Assembly: GCA_030690985.1 (NCBI GenBank)
Contig: JAUYFG010000296.1
Coordinates: 1-33,508 of the forward strand
Origin: Pseudomonadota bacterium
GTDB lineage: Bacteria; Pseudomonadota; Gammaproteobacteria; Burkholderiales; Thiobacillaceae
Direction of reading: 5' to 3'
Length of the DNA stretch: 33,508 bases
The number at the start of each line of letters is the position of its first letter. Position 1 is the stretch's first letter. Below the pieces are notes generated by a model. The model was not told the origin of the DNA. It did not search any database and saw nothing but the letters and a program-made list of their open reading frames with translations. Below, in pieces: positions 1 to 7,666 of the stretch. The position numbers were made by a program, and so were the translations under genes.

Positions 1-1160
1 TGCTGCGCTTGAGCAATCCAGTGCCGTCGCTGGACTTTCTCAATCCGGTAGTAATTGGTACTTCCCCGCACTGCCATGGAGAGTTTGGCTTTATGCGGGG
101 AAATTTGATTTTTTCCTGTCCCAATGACGGGATGGGCAGAAAGCACGTCATAGATCGGCGTGGCGCGGTAGCGGCCACCGGGACGATGGGCGATGCTGAA
201 GTTCTTGGCGTGACCGTCGATAGCGGCCAGCACCCAAAAAATGATCTGGGTTTTGAAGAAGTTATTCCTATCCTGCCCGGCATCGTCCGACCCGAGAAGC
301 AATTCCATGATTCGAGCAATGCCGGGGCCGCCGTCCGACTGATATTTACGCAGTGGCGACATACCCGTCGCCTGGCACAGGTCTTCCTGGGGCAGACGGA
401 TGATCCAGCTTCCATCGCTTGCTGGGGTGCGGTCGAACCGTTCGACGACGAGGGCTTTCTGGTCCTCGAAATTTCCGATTTCGCACTGCGCAATGGGGAT
501 TCCATAAGCCGCCATGATTTTCGAGCACAACCACTCGTTCTCTACCGAGGTGCGCATATCCGCCTGCATATGGCCGACCAAACCCAATGGCAGTTTGAAG
601 ATGTGGGTTGTCGGGGTACTCCCACGGGGCAGCAGCCATTGGCCCCCGTGGCGCAACAGGGCGGTTTTCTCCTGCGCTCCCGCGATGGAGAGCCGCAAAT
701 CCTCGTCGCCATCATCTTGCCCCAAGGCCTGCGCCGACGTGGTGTTGCGCAATCGCCGGGCGACCCCGGTCGTGTCCAACGCCCCACCATTGATTTCATA
801 CACGTCCGACGGCGCTTCATCCTCAGGCAGGAGTTGTATTGCGCCGACGCAGTCCCGGCCCAGTTTTGCCAGCAGTTGAAAGGCATCCGTGCCTCCTGCC
901 TGGTGACGCAGCGCCAGACGACGGCGAATGGCATCGTTGTCGGGCAGGAGATTGTCGAAATAATCGGTAACGACCGGCCCTTGGTAGGGTGCATTACCCG
1001 GCAGGAATGGAAGTGACAGCGACAAGGGGCGGGACTGTTCGTCCATGAGCCATTCAGCGAAGTATCCGAAGCGTTCGCCTTGTCGAGTGGTTTCCCAGTA
1101 GCCGACAGGGATGCCGTTCATCCAGATGTTCAGCCTTTTCGTCTTCGCGCGGCGTCCCAT
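1..1160 (-). CDS. hipA: HipA-type serine/threonine kinase toxin, 3' end beyond window
   Basis: Toxin of a HipBA module. In E. coli HipA phosphorylates glutamyl-tRNA synthetase and induces persistence (family knowledge). The minus strand is open from the ATG at 1160 to the window edge, giving 386 residues; E. coli HipA has about 440, so roughly 60 C-terminal residues lie outside. Visible motifs follow E. coli HipA closely: SIAGAQEKTALL at 158-169 (S158 matches the autophosphorylated Ser150), THIFKLP near 185, VERFDR near 239, LPQEDLCQATG near 256, SDGGPGIARIMELL near 275, catalytic DGHAKNFS with D315, and YDVLSA with D338. No broken motif is seen, so the kinase looks active. The start lies 2 nt after the hipB stop (TAA-AC-ATG), so the two genes are translationally coupled. 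Confidence 0.93.
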   Translation of the reverse strand, partial: MGRRAKTKRLNIWMNGIPVGYWETTRQGERFGYFAEWLMDEQSRPLSLSLPFLPGNAPYQGPVVTDYFDNLLPDNDAIRRRLALRHQAGGTDAFQLLAKLGRDCVGAIQLLPEDEAPSDVYEINGGALDTTGVARRLRNTTSAQALGQDDGDEDLRLSIAGAQEKTALLRHGGQWLLPRGSTPTTHIFKLPLGLVGHMQADMRTSVENEWLCSKIMAAYGIPIAQCEIGNFEDQKALVVERFDRTPASDGSWIIRLPQEDLCQATGMSPLRKYQSDGGPGIARIMELLLGSDDAGQDRNNFFKTQIIFWVLAAIDGHAKNFSIAHRPGGRYRATPIYDVLSAHPVIGTGKNQISPHKAKLSMAVRGSTNYYRIEKVQRRHWIAQAQ

Positions 1161-1162
1161 GT

Positions 1163-1564
1163 TTACCAGCTTTCCTTCTTTCTAGCCGGGGCGGCAATAG
1201 GCCCCGCCTTGGCAGTGGCAGACGGCTTTGTCTTCCTGATTGCCACCGCGCTGGGGGACTTGCCCATCTCTTGGCCCATGGCCTTGACCGTAGCGGGACG
1301 TTCGCCGGCGAGCGCAACGGAAGGCGTAGTTTCCTTGCTGGTGGCGGGCGAGGTTTGACCCAACGAAATTTCAACACCCAGCAAGCGCAACACCATGAAC
1401 AGCCGCTCGAGCGTCGCAGTCGCCGGGTTGGCTTCGAAGTAGGCATAACTTTGCTGAGTAATTCCCAGCCTTTCTGCCAAGGCGGCCTGAGTCAGCCTTT
1501 TGTCCTTGCGAAACCCCTTGAGAACCAGAGGAAGCTGGCTGAGAGTTTTGATGGGATAAATCAC
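1163..1564 (-). CDS. hipB: HipB-type antitoxin, XRE-family HTH regulator
   Basis: Antitoxin and autorepressor of the adjacent hipA (family knowledge). I chose the GTG at 1564, giving 133 aa, because GGAGG sits 6 nt upstream; an ATG 12 codons further out has no comparable ribosome binding site. The N-terminal 70 residues are a Cro/C1 helix-turn-helix (LTQAALAERLGITQQSYAYFE) followed by ERLFMVLRLLGVEISL, which matches the E. coli HipB pattern. A low-complexity Ala/Pro/Lys tail of about 60 residues follows and ends in Trp. E. coli HipB also ends in Trp after a flexible tail that affects its turnover; a similar role here is inference. The tail is clearly longer than in E. coli. Confidence 0.9.
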   Translation of the reverse strand: MIYPIKTLSQLPLVLKGFRKDKRLTQAALAERLGITQQSYAYFEANPATATLERLFMVLRLLGVEISLGQTSPATSKETTPSVALAGERPATVKAMGQEMGKSPSAVAIRKTKPSATAKAGPIAAPARKKESW

Positions 1565-1630
1565 TTTTTGCCTCCGTTCATGAGCCTTGCGGCAATACAA
1601 ATCTTAGGCTGCAAACAGAATTAACAACCC

Positions 1631-1700
1631 TGTATTTGTATTTTACGTTTACAAATTTTGCCATGTAAAAGAAATTTACAATACATGGTATGTATTTGTT
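1631..1700 (-). promoter_or_regulatory. Palindrome-rich hipBA promoter and operator region
   Basis: An AT-rich island in otherwise GC-rich DNA, 67-136 nt upstream of the hipB start. It holds TTGTA-N9-TACAA (1636-1654), TGTAAA-N5-TTTACA (1664-1680) and AATACAT-GGT-ATGTATT (1680-1696), plus a direct repeat TGTATTTGT at 1631 and 1691. On the minus strand TTTACA (1669-1664) and TAAAAT (1645-1640), 18 nt apart, fit a sigma-70 promoter. HipB proteins bind palindromes in their own promoter, so these are candidate operators (inference). Confidence 0.6.
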
Positions 1701-1976
1701 CCGTTTTGTAGCCAACCCAGTGGCCTCCTCTCGTTGATCTGCCCTGCCGAGCGATCCATAGCCGAGGCCGCGAGGTAACTCGACATGGCTCGGTCGGAGC
1801 CGCCCCATGCCATGAAACAACACGGAATCTCGCCGCTGGCTGTTTCACAGTCACTCTGGCGAGGCGAGCCAATGACGCTCAGGCCAAACATCCGGCTTTC
1901 CACCTGGTTCCCCTTCAGTGTCACCCCGCCAATGTTCCCAATCGGTAATGCCCATCTCGTCATTTCCCGCTAACGC
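1701..1976. other. Intergenic DNA with no gene I can support
   Basis: This stretch lies between the hipBA promoter and the aio regulatory region. Short open frames exist on both strands (for example 1785-1973 plus and 1676-1963 minus), but none has a convincing ribosome binding site, a recognisable domain or codon use like its neighbours. A half-site CGGTAAT at 1943-1949 matches one arm of the palindrome at 1977-1992 and may belong to the aio control region. Confidence 0.5.
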
Positions 1977-1992
1977 ATTACCGAACGGTAAT
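1977..1992 (+). promoter_or_regulatory. Palindrome, candidate AioR (enhancer-binding) site
   Basis: ATTACCG-AA-CGGTAAT has perfect 7-nt arms. Its centre is about 76 nt upstream of the predicted sigma-54 transcription start, and an extra half-site lies at 1943-1949. Sigma-54 promoters need an upstream activator, and aioBA operons in other arsenite oxidisers are activated by AioR. Assigning this palindrome to AioR is inference from position. Confidence 0.5.
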
Positions 1993-2034
1993 CATCAGAA
2001 CCGCCATCCCCTTGATTCATAAGCCCTTCTCCCC

Positions 2035-2049
2035 TGGCACGATTCTCGC
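2035..2049 (+). promoter_or_regulatory. Sigma-54 (RpoN) promoter for aioBA
   Basis: TGGCACGATTCTCGC matches the -24/-12 consensus, with GG and GC exactly 10 nt apart; the only clear departure is TCGC for TTGC. The predicted start of transcription is near 2061, 40 nt before aioB. RpoN-dependent aioBA transcription is established in Herminiimonas and Agrobacterium, which supports this reading. Confidence 0.75.
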
Positions 2050-2100
2050 GAAAGAGAACAGGCGCATTTGCGCCTTACATCCAGCCGAGGAGACCTGACC

Positions 2101-2631
2101 ATGAATCAAACCCCACCCGCTTCACCCTCCCGCCGGGAGTTCTTCAAGATGGGCGGCGGCCTCGCCGCCGGCGCCGGCGTCGCTGTTGCCGGCCTCGCCC
2201 CGGCAACCGCCGAGGCCGCGCCCAGCACCGGCGTCACCCTGCCGTACAAGCCGAAGACCGTGGCGCGGGTGAAGACCATGAAGGTCAACCAGCCGGTGCC
2301 GTTCAACTATCCGGACGCCGCCAGTCCCTGCTCGGCGATCAAGATGGGCGCGCCGACGCCCGGCGGCGTCGGCCCCGAGGGCGACATCGTCGCGTTCAGC
2401 ATCATGTGTACGCACCAGGGTTGCCCGACGGTGTACGACAGCAACGACCGCTGCTTCAAGTGTCCCTGCCACTACTCGATTTTCGACGCGGAAAAAGGCG
2501 GCCAGATGGTGTGCGGCCAGGCGCCGACCAGGCTGCCGCAGATCGTGCTGGAGTACGACGCCAAGACCGACATGATCGCCGCCGTGGCCGTCAACGGCCT
2601 CATCTTCGGCCGCCAGGCCAACGTCCTTTAA
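2101..2631 (+). CDS. aioB: Arsenite oxidase small subunit, Rieske [2Fe-2S] protein with Tat signal
   Basis: Electron-transfer subunit of periplasmic arsenite oxidase: it takes electrons from the molybdenum subunit and passes them to a cytochrome c or azurin (family knowledge). The ATG at 2101 (176 aa) has GAGGAG 8 nt upstream; an in-frame start at 2068 lies close behind the predicted transcription start and lacks such a site. [10 protein letters not shown] at 10-19 is a twin-arginine signal, followed by a hydrophobic Ala-rich stretch ending near 40. Rieske ligands are C103 and H105 (CTHQGC) and C121 and H124 (CPCHYS). C108 and C123 form the disulfide pair found in betaproteobacterial AioB but reported absent from the Rhizobium NT-26 enzyme. 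The large-subunit gene follows 14 nt downstream, as usual for this operon. The gene is intact. Confidence 0.95.
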   Translation: MNQTPPASPSRREFFKMGGGLAAGAGVAVAGLAPATAEAAPSTGVTLPYKPKTVARVKTMKVNQPVPFNYPDAASPCSAIKMGAPTPGGVGPEGDIVAFSIMCTHQGCPTVYDSNDRCFKCPCHYSIFDAEKGGQMVCGQAPTRLPQIVLEYDAKTDMIAAVAVNGLIFGRQANVL

Positions 2632-2645
2632 GGAGGCGACACAAC

Positions 2646-5119
2646 ATGGCCAACGATCGCATCGTTCTCCCCCCGGTCAACGCGAAGAAGACCAACATGA
2701 CCTGCCACTTCTGCATCGTCGGATGTGGCTACCACGTTTACAAATGGCCGGAAGCGCAGGAAGGCGGCAAGGCCGCGCATCAAAACGGCCTCGGGCTGGA
2801 TTTCCGCAAGCAGTTGCCGCCGTTTTCCACCATCGTCTCGCCCACCCAGCAGAACGTGGTGACCGACAAGGACGGCAGCCGCCATAACATTCTGGTGGTG
2901 CCCGACAAGGAATGCGTGGTGAATCAGGGCGGCGGCTCGGTGCGCGGCTTGCACATGGCCAGTTACATGTACGCCGACGGCAGCCAGACCGGCGAGCGCA
3001 TGAAACACCCGCGCCTGCACACCGGCGACCAGTGGCTGGAAACCGATTGGGAGCAGGCTCTGGCCCTCTACTGCGGAGTGACCAAGAAAGTGCTCGACGC
3101 CAAGGGTCCGCGCGAACTGTGCTTCGACTCCGCCGACCACGGCGGTGCGGGCGGCGGTTTTGAGAACACCTGGGGCGCCGGCAAGCTGATGTTCACCGCG
3201 TTGCAAACCCCGCTGGTGCGCATCCACAACCGGCCGTCCTACAACTCCGAGTGCCACGCCACCCGCGAGATGGGGATCATGGAGCTGAACAACTCCTATG
3301 AAGACGCGGAAGTGGCCGACTGCATCGTCGCCATCGGCTGCAACCCCTACGAGACCCAGACCAATTACTTCCTGGTGCACTGGCTGCCCAACATCCAGGG
3401 CATCACCATCGACAAGAAGAAGGAATGGTTCCCCGGCGAGGAAGTGGGCGACGGCAAGGTCATCTTCGTCGATCCGCGCAAGACCGCCTCCATCGCCATC
3501 GCCGAGGCCACCGCGCCGGATCGCGCCATCCACCTGGACCTGCTGCCCGGCACCGATGTGGCGCTGTTCAACGGCCTGTTCACCTATGTCATCGAACAGG
3601 GCTGGATCGACAAGGGGTTCATCGCCAAGCGCAGCAAGGGCTTCGACGAAGCCGCCAAGGCCAACCAGCTGAGCCTGGACGAGTGCAGCAAGATCACCGG
3701 CATCGCGGTCGCCAAGCTGAAACAGGCGGCGGAATGGGCCTACAAGCCCAAGGCCGGCGGCAAGATGAAGCGCACCATGCACGGCTACGAGAAGGGCATC
3801 ATCTGGGCAACGACAACTATCTGATCCAGTCCGCCCTGCTCGATCTGGTCATCGCCACCCACAACGTCGGCGGCCGTCGCGGTACCGGCTGCGTGCGCAT
3901 GGGCGGCCACCAGGAAGGCTATGCCCGGCCGCCGCATCCCACCGGCGAGAAGCTGTACAACGACCAGGAAATCATCGCCGGCAAGGGCATGATGTACACC
4001 GCCTGGGCGGTCAACCCGTTCCAGTCCACCCTCAACGCCGAAACGTTCCGGGAAACCGTGCTGCGCCGTTCCGAGATCGTCAAGGAAGCCCTGCGCAAGG
4101 CGCGCGGGGCGACCACGGCGCAGATGGTCGATGTGATCTTCGACGCCATTTCCACCAAGGGCGGCCTGTTCGTCACCAACATCAATCTTTATCCCACCAT
4201 GATGGCCGAGGCGGCGCATCTGATGATGCCGGCGGTGCACCCGGGCGAGATGAACCTCACTTCGATGAGCGGCGAGCGGCGCCTGCGGCTATCCGAGCGT
4301 TTCATGGACCCGCCCGGTTCCGCCAAGCCCGACTGCATCATTTCCGCCGACATCGCCAACACTTTGAAGGCGATGTACCTGAAGGAAGGCAACGCCAAGA
4401 TGGCCGACCGCTTCAAGGGCTTCAACTGGAAGACCGAGGAAGACGCCTTCAACGACGGCTTCCGCCTGATGGGCGCCAAGGATGTGGGCGGCGAGATTCA
4501 CAGCCAGGGCGGCGAGACCGGGAACCTCGCGACTTACGAGCTACTCAGAAAAGCCGGCAACAACGGTGTGCAACTGCCGATCAAGGAAGTGAAGAACGGC
4601 AAGCTGATCGGCACCGAGATGCTCTACACCGACAAGTTCGGCACCGACGACGGCCTCGCCCACTTCAAGCCCTCGCCGTGGAACGGCTTTTTCAAGTCGG
4701 TACAGGGCCAGAAGGACAAGTACCGCTTCTGGGTCAACAACGGCCGCATCAACGAGATCTGGCAAACCGGCTACCACGACCAGCACAACCCGACGATGAA
4801 GGAACGCTGGCCGATGGCGCCGCTGGAGATCAACCCGGACGACGCCAAGGAACTGGGTATCAGTAACGGCGACATCGTCGAGTTGTTCAACGACTACGGC
4901 GCCACCTATGCCATGGCCTACATTACCCCGGAGGCCAAGCGCAATCAGGTGTTCATGCAGTTCGGCCACTTCAACGGCGTGGTCGGCGACGTAGTGACCG
5001 AGGCGGTGGATCGCAACGTGCTGCCGGACTACAAACACACCTGGGCCAATATCCGCAAAGTCACCAGCGGCGAATACAAGTCCACAGTGAGCTTCAAGTC
5101 GCGCCAGTACAAAGCCTGA
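2646..5119 (+). CDS. aioA: Arsenite oxidase large (molybdopterin) subunit, interrupted by a one-base frameshift
   Basis: Catalytic subunit that oxidises arsenite to arsenate at a bis-molybdopterin centre in the periplasm; it is exported with AioB, which carries the Tat signal. AGGAGG lies 9 nt before the ATG at 2646. Residues C20-X2-C23-X3-C27-X70-S98 are the typical [3Fe-4S] ligand set of AioA, which has Ser where many relatives have a fourth Cys. As sequenced, the first frame ends at the TGA at 3822-3824 after 392 aa. The downstream frame, up to 5119, carries the rest. Adding one G to the GGG at 3805-3807 joins them as IIWGNDNYL and restores 824 aa, the normal family length. Both halves keep good codon use and conserved sequence. 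The lesion is therefore either recent or a sequencing error. I see no slippery heptamer that would suggest programmed frameshifting. Confidence 0.93.
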
Positions 5120-5144
5120 ACGCTCCTCCAGGCTTGAAGTCTTG

Positions 5145-5164
5145 GGCTGGCCGTGAGGCCAGCC
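5145..5164. repeat. Perfect 8-bp stem hairpin after aioA
   Basis: GGCTGGCC-GTGA-GGCCAGCC lies 25 nt after the aioA stop. No T-tract follows, so it is a weak candidate for a factor-independent terminator. It looks more like a dispersed extragenic palindrome. It could still protect the 3' end of the aio mRNA. Confidence 0.55.
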
Positions 5165-5187
5165 TACCGAATCAACAAAAGGAAGCA

Positions 5188-5382
5188 ATGCATGTCCAGC
5201 CCGTGATGCCACCCCGCGATTCTGGCCAGAAGATATTGAGCCGCCAACATCCCACTAAATGCGCTCGTTTGAGCATTCGGCTCTGGACAGAGCAAACTGG
5301 CGCGGATTTTGCTCAATCCATCGCTGACCTCAAGGATGCAGCAACGACTGCTGTCTATCGAGACGTTAGAGGCTCAGAATGA
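5188..5382 (+). CDS. Small hypothetical protein of 64 aa, doubtful
   Basis: An open frame with ATG at 5188 and AGGA about 6 nt upstream. Its stop overlaps a second tiny frame (ATGA at 5379, 26 codons, ending at 5459). I recognise no domain. There is no CXXCH, so it is not the cytochrome c often found after aioA, and it has no signal peptide. The base composition is less GC-rich than in the neighbours. It could be a relic of DNA acquired with the aio block rather than a working gene. Confidence 0.3.
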   Translation: MHVQPVMPPRDSGQKILSRQHPTKCARLSIRLWTEQTGADFAQSIADLKDAATTAVYRDVRGSE

Positions 5383-5489
5383 ACCCCAATCGTTTTGGCA
5401 AAATAATGGCAAAGTTTTGGTACATACCCAGCGAAGCTGGTGCCACAGCGGGTTCTTGAGGAGTTTGCAAGATTAGCCTTCAAATACAT
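5383..5489. other. Non-coding junction between aio block and transporter operon
   Basis: AT-richer sequence with no convincing gene apart from the 26-codon frame at 5379-5459. In the reading frame of the ATPase remnant that follows, a TGA at 5457-5459 is the last stop. Sequence resembling the ATPase family begins only around 5490, so the break between foreign and resident DNA probably lies near here. Confidence 0.45.
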
Positions 5490-5951
5490 CTGAAGTGGCT
5501 GGCCGACGACGCCGAGCGCCGCGCCCTGCTAGCGGCGCAGAAGCACGCGCCGCTGGTCTCGGTGGAAATGCCGCTGCGCGCCAACCTGTCGCTGCTGGAC
5601 AACATCGCTCTGATCCCGCAATACCGCCACAACCTGGATTACGAGACCGCCTCCGCTCAGGCCTGGAACCTCCTGCTCCTGACCGGCCAGGAAGGCGCCG
5701 CCCTGAAGCGCGACCCGCAGCTCAACCCTGTCGAGCGTTGCGTCGCCAAGCTGCTGCGAGCCGCCATCGAACGGCCGCCTATAATCCTGATCGACCGCCC
5801 CGCCCTGCTCCTGCCGGACACGCATTACCCGCCCTTCCTCAGCGACCTGCTGGAACGCCTGGCCGACCACCTCAACGACTGCTGGATACTGGACTACCGA
5901 TGGAACGAGCCCCTGTACCCCCCGCACCTCCTGTCCCCCGCGCCCCGCTGA
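5490..5951 (+). pseudogene. ABC transporter ATP-binding protein, 5' part missing
   Basis: The C-terminal 153 codons or so of an ATPase of the MCE/Mla type. PLRANLSLLDNIALIPQYR (from residue 28 of the remnant) fits the post-Q-loop region (NLSLLDNIALP in the family). It is followed by a helical part and PPIILIDRPALL in the Walker B position. Walker A and the first 70 or so residues are absent, and nothing in the 370 bases upstream supplies them in any frame. The LSGGQ signature is also replaced (LNPVERCVAKLL), and the Walker B glutamate is Arg (LIDRP rather than LLDEP). The protein may therefore have been degenerate before it was cut. There is no good start codon or ribosome binding site. It overlaps the next gene by 52 nt, as in an intact operon. 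Confidence 0.7.
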
Positions 5952-6919
5952 TCAAGAACCTGGAGTTCAAGATCGGCCTGCTGCTGACCTTGACCGTGCT
6001 TCTGGGCGCCGCTTTCATCGCCTACGCCCTCTATGCACGCGGCGCCTTTCAGGTGAGCCACAAACTCATTCTCACCGCCGAAGACGTGGAAGGCGTCAGT
6101 GTCGGCATGCCCATCTCCTTCTCCGGCTTCCCCATCGGCAAGGTCAGCCGCCTGCACCTCAGCGATGACGGCAAGGTCCGCATCGAGCTCGCCATCGCCA
6201 GCGAAGATGCCCGCTGGCTACGCAAGAGCAGCGTGTTCACCCTGGAAAAAGCCCTCGTCGGCGGCGCCAAGATCAAGGCCCACACCACCGATCTGAAGGA
6301 TGCGCCACTGGAAGACGGCGCCGCGCGGCCGCTCCTCACAGGTGATGTAACCAAGGAAATCCCGGATCTGATCGCAAAGGTGAAAAGCATCCTGGGCAAC
6401 GTCGAAACCATGACCACAGCCGGCGCGCCGATCAACCAGACCCTCGGCCATGTGGAAACCGTCACCGGGCGTATGGCCGGCGACTATGGCCTGCTGCAAG
6501 GCGTGATGGGCAGCCCCGAGAAAGCGCAGAAGGTGGTGCAGGCGCTGGACCAGGCCAATACCCTGCTCACCTCGCTCAACGGCGTCTCGCTCAAGGTCGA
6601 CGGGGTGCTGACCAAGACGGATAGCCGATTGTTCGGCCAGGACGGGGTGATGGACCAGGCGCAGGGAGCGGTCGCCAAGGTCAACGCCCTCCTCGGCGAC
6701 GTGCGCGAGAGCCTGAAAAAGGCCGACGCCATCCTCGCCAACGCCCAGACCGCCAGCGCCGATGTCACGAAAATCACCGGCAATGTCGCCGCAGCCACCA
6801 CCGACATGGCCCGCCTGCGCCTGGAAATCGACGACAGCCTGCGCAAGGTCAACCACCTCATCAACGAAATCAACAAGAAGTGGCCGTTCGCCCGCGACGT
6901 GGAGATCAAGACGCCATGA
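5900..6919 (+). CDS. MlaD/MCE-family protein, substrate-binding part of a lipid ABC transporter
   Basis: MCE proteins are anchored in the inner membrane and form the periplasmic lipid-binding ring or tube of Mla-like transporters. The 339-aa product starts at the ATG at 5900 inside the end of the ATPase frame. It has a Pro-rich N-terminus, one membrane segment (about residues 23-45), an MCE domain (about 50-130, with EGVSVGMPISFSGFPIGKV and KALVGGAKIKAH), then a long helical tail that looks coiled-coil, rich in Ala, Val, Asn and Asp and ending near NEINKKWPFARD. MlaE-like permease and working ATPase genes, which normally come first, are not present here. The protein may be an orphan or may serve a transporter encoded elsewhere. 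Its stop overlaps the next ATG (ATGA). Confidence 0.85.
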   Translation: MERAPVPPAPPVPRAPLIKNLEFKIGLLLTLTVLLGAAFIAYALYARGAFQVSHKLILTAEDVEGVSVGMPISFSGFPIGKVSRLHLSDDGKVRIELAIASEDARWLRKSSVFTLEKALVGGAKIKAHTTDLKDAPLEDGAARPLLTGDVTKEIPDLIAKVKSILGNVETMTTAGAPINQTLGHVETVTGRMAGDYGLLQGVMGSPEKAQKVVQALDQANTLLTSLNGVSLKVDGVLTKTDSRLFGQDGVMDQAQGAVAKVNALLGDVRESLKKADAILANAQTASADVTKITGNVAAATTDMARLRLEIDDSLRKVNHLINEINKKWPFARDVEIKTP

Positions 6920-7656
6920 AAGTGACAGCCAACCACGGCAAGTGGCAAGTGGCAAGTGGTGACTTGCAACTGACAACTCGCCACCTGCGACTCGCGACTT
7001 GCTGCTTGCTGCTCGCCACAGCACTCGCCGGTTGTTCCAGCGCCCCGCCGCCGCCGGACTGGAAGATGAATGCCGTCAGCCTGATCGAACACTTCCAGAC
7101 CCGCTGGCTGGAGGGCGACAGCAAGACCGCCGACCTCGCCCTGGACAAGGCGCGCGATGAAATCGCCAAGACCGGCCGCCTCGATCTGCTGGCACGCGCG
7201 GAACTGGCGGCCTGCGGTACTCGCGCCGCCGCCCTGGATTTCACCGCCTGCGGCGGCTACGAAAAACTTGCCAACGAAGCCGCCGGCAATGACATCGCCT
7301 ATGCCCGTTTCCTCACCGGCGATTGGCAGGGGCTGGATGCGAAGTCGCTGCCCAAGCATTACGCCGAACTGGCCAGCGCCAAGGACAACGCCGCCGCCAA
7401 CCGCGCCGTGGGCGAGATCAAGGAACCGCTGCCGCGCCTGATCGCCGCCGCCCTGCTGTTCAAAACCAGCCGCGCCGAACCGGCCACCCTGGCCAGCGCC
7501 GTCGACACCGCCTCGGAACGCGGCTGGCGGCGGCCCTTGCTGGCCTGGCTGAATGTGCAACTGAAACGCGCCCAGGCTGCGGGCGACAGCAGCGCCGTGG
7601 CCCACCTGCAACGCCGTATCGACCTGATTACCGGCACCACACCGGCCGGCAAATAA
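6916..7656 (+). CDS. Predicted lipoprotein, last gene of the MCE operon
   Basis: A 246-aa product with an N-terminal hydrophobic stretch and the lipobox LAGC (CLLLATALAGCSS, Cys near residue 40), so it is probably lipidated and periplasm-facing. The mature part is helical and Ala-rich with no domain I can name. Its place after the mlaD-like gene, with an ATGA overlap, suggests an auxiliary lipoprotein of the same transport system, but it does not obviously resemble PqiC/MlaB-type partners. The signal-peptide region is unusually long before the hydrophobic core and is encoded by repetitive DNA, including three tandem copies of a 7-mer. Confidence 0.75.
   Translation: MKVTANHGKWQVASGDLQLTTRHLRLATCCLLLATALAGCSSAPPPPDWKMNAVSLIEHFQTRWLEGDSKTADLALDKARDEIAKTGRLDLLARAELAACGTRAAALDFTACGGYEKLANEAAGNDIAYARFLTGDWQGLDAKSLPKHYAELASAKDNAAANRAVGEIKEPLPRLIAAALLFKTSRAEPATLASAVDTASERGWRRPLLAWLNVQLKRAQAAGDSSAVAHLQRRIDLITGTTPAGK
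6937..6957. repeat. Tandem 7-mer (GGCAAGT) x3 in the lipoprotein 5' coding region
   Basis: Three perfect copies lie eight codons into the gene. The following 70 nt keep reusing ACTTGC, ACTGAC and GACTCGC-like words. Because 7 is not a multiple of 3, gain or loss of a unit would shift the reading frame. Confidence 0.8.
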
Positions 7657-7666
7657 CAGCAACAAC

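Noticed and set aside
9-1016. 335-codon plus-strand open frame
   Set aside because: It is the antisense shadow of hipA. The minus strand carries every HipA motif in order, and the plus-strand translation matches nothing.
2068-2100. Earlier start for aioB at 2068
   Set aside because: It lies only a few bases after the predicted transcription start and lacks a ribosome binding site; the ATG at 2101 has GAGGAG at good spacing and places the Tat motif near the N-terminus.
2628-3782. 384-codon minus-strand open frame
   Set aside because: Shadow of aioA with no recognisable protein features.
3795-3815. Programmed -1 frameshifting in aioA
   Set aside because: A -1 shift after TGG would give the right product, but there is no X-XXY-YYZ slippery heptamer and AioA is not known to use recoding.
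5495-5899. N-terminal extension of the mlaD-like frame to 5495
   Set aside because: Arg/Pro/Ala-rich translation from the wrong frame of the ATPase remnant; the MCE protein starts properly at 5900 just before its membrane segment.
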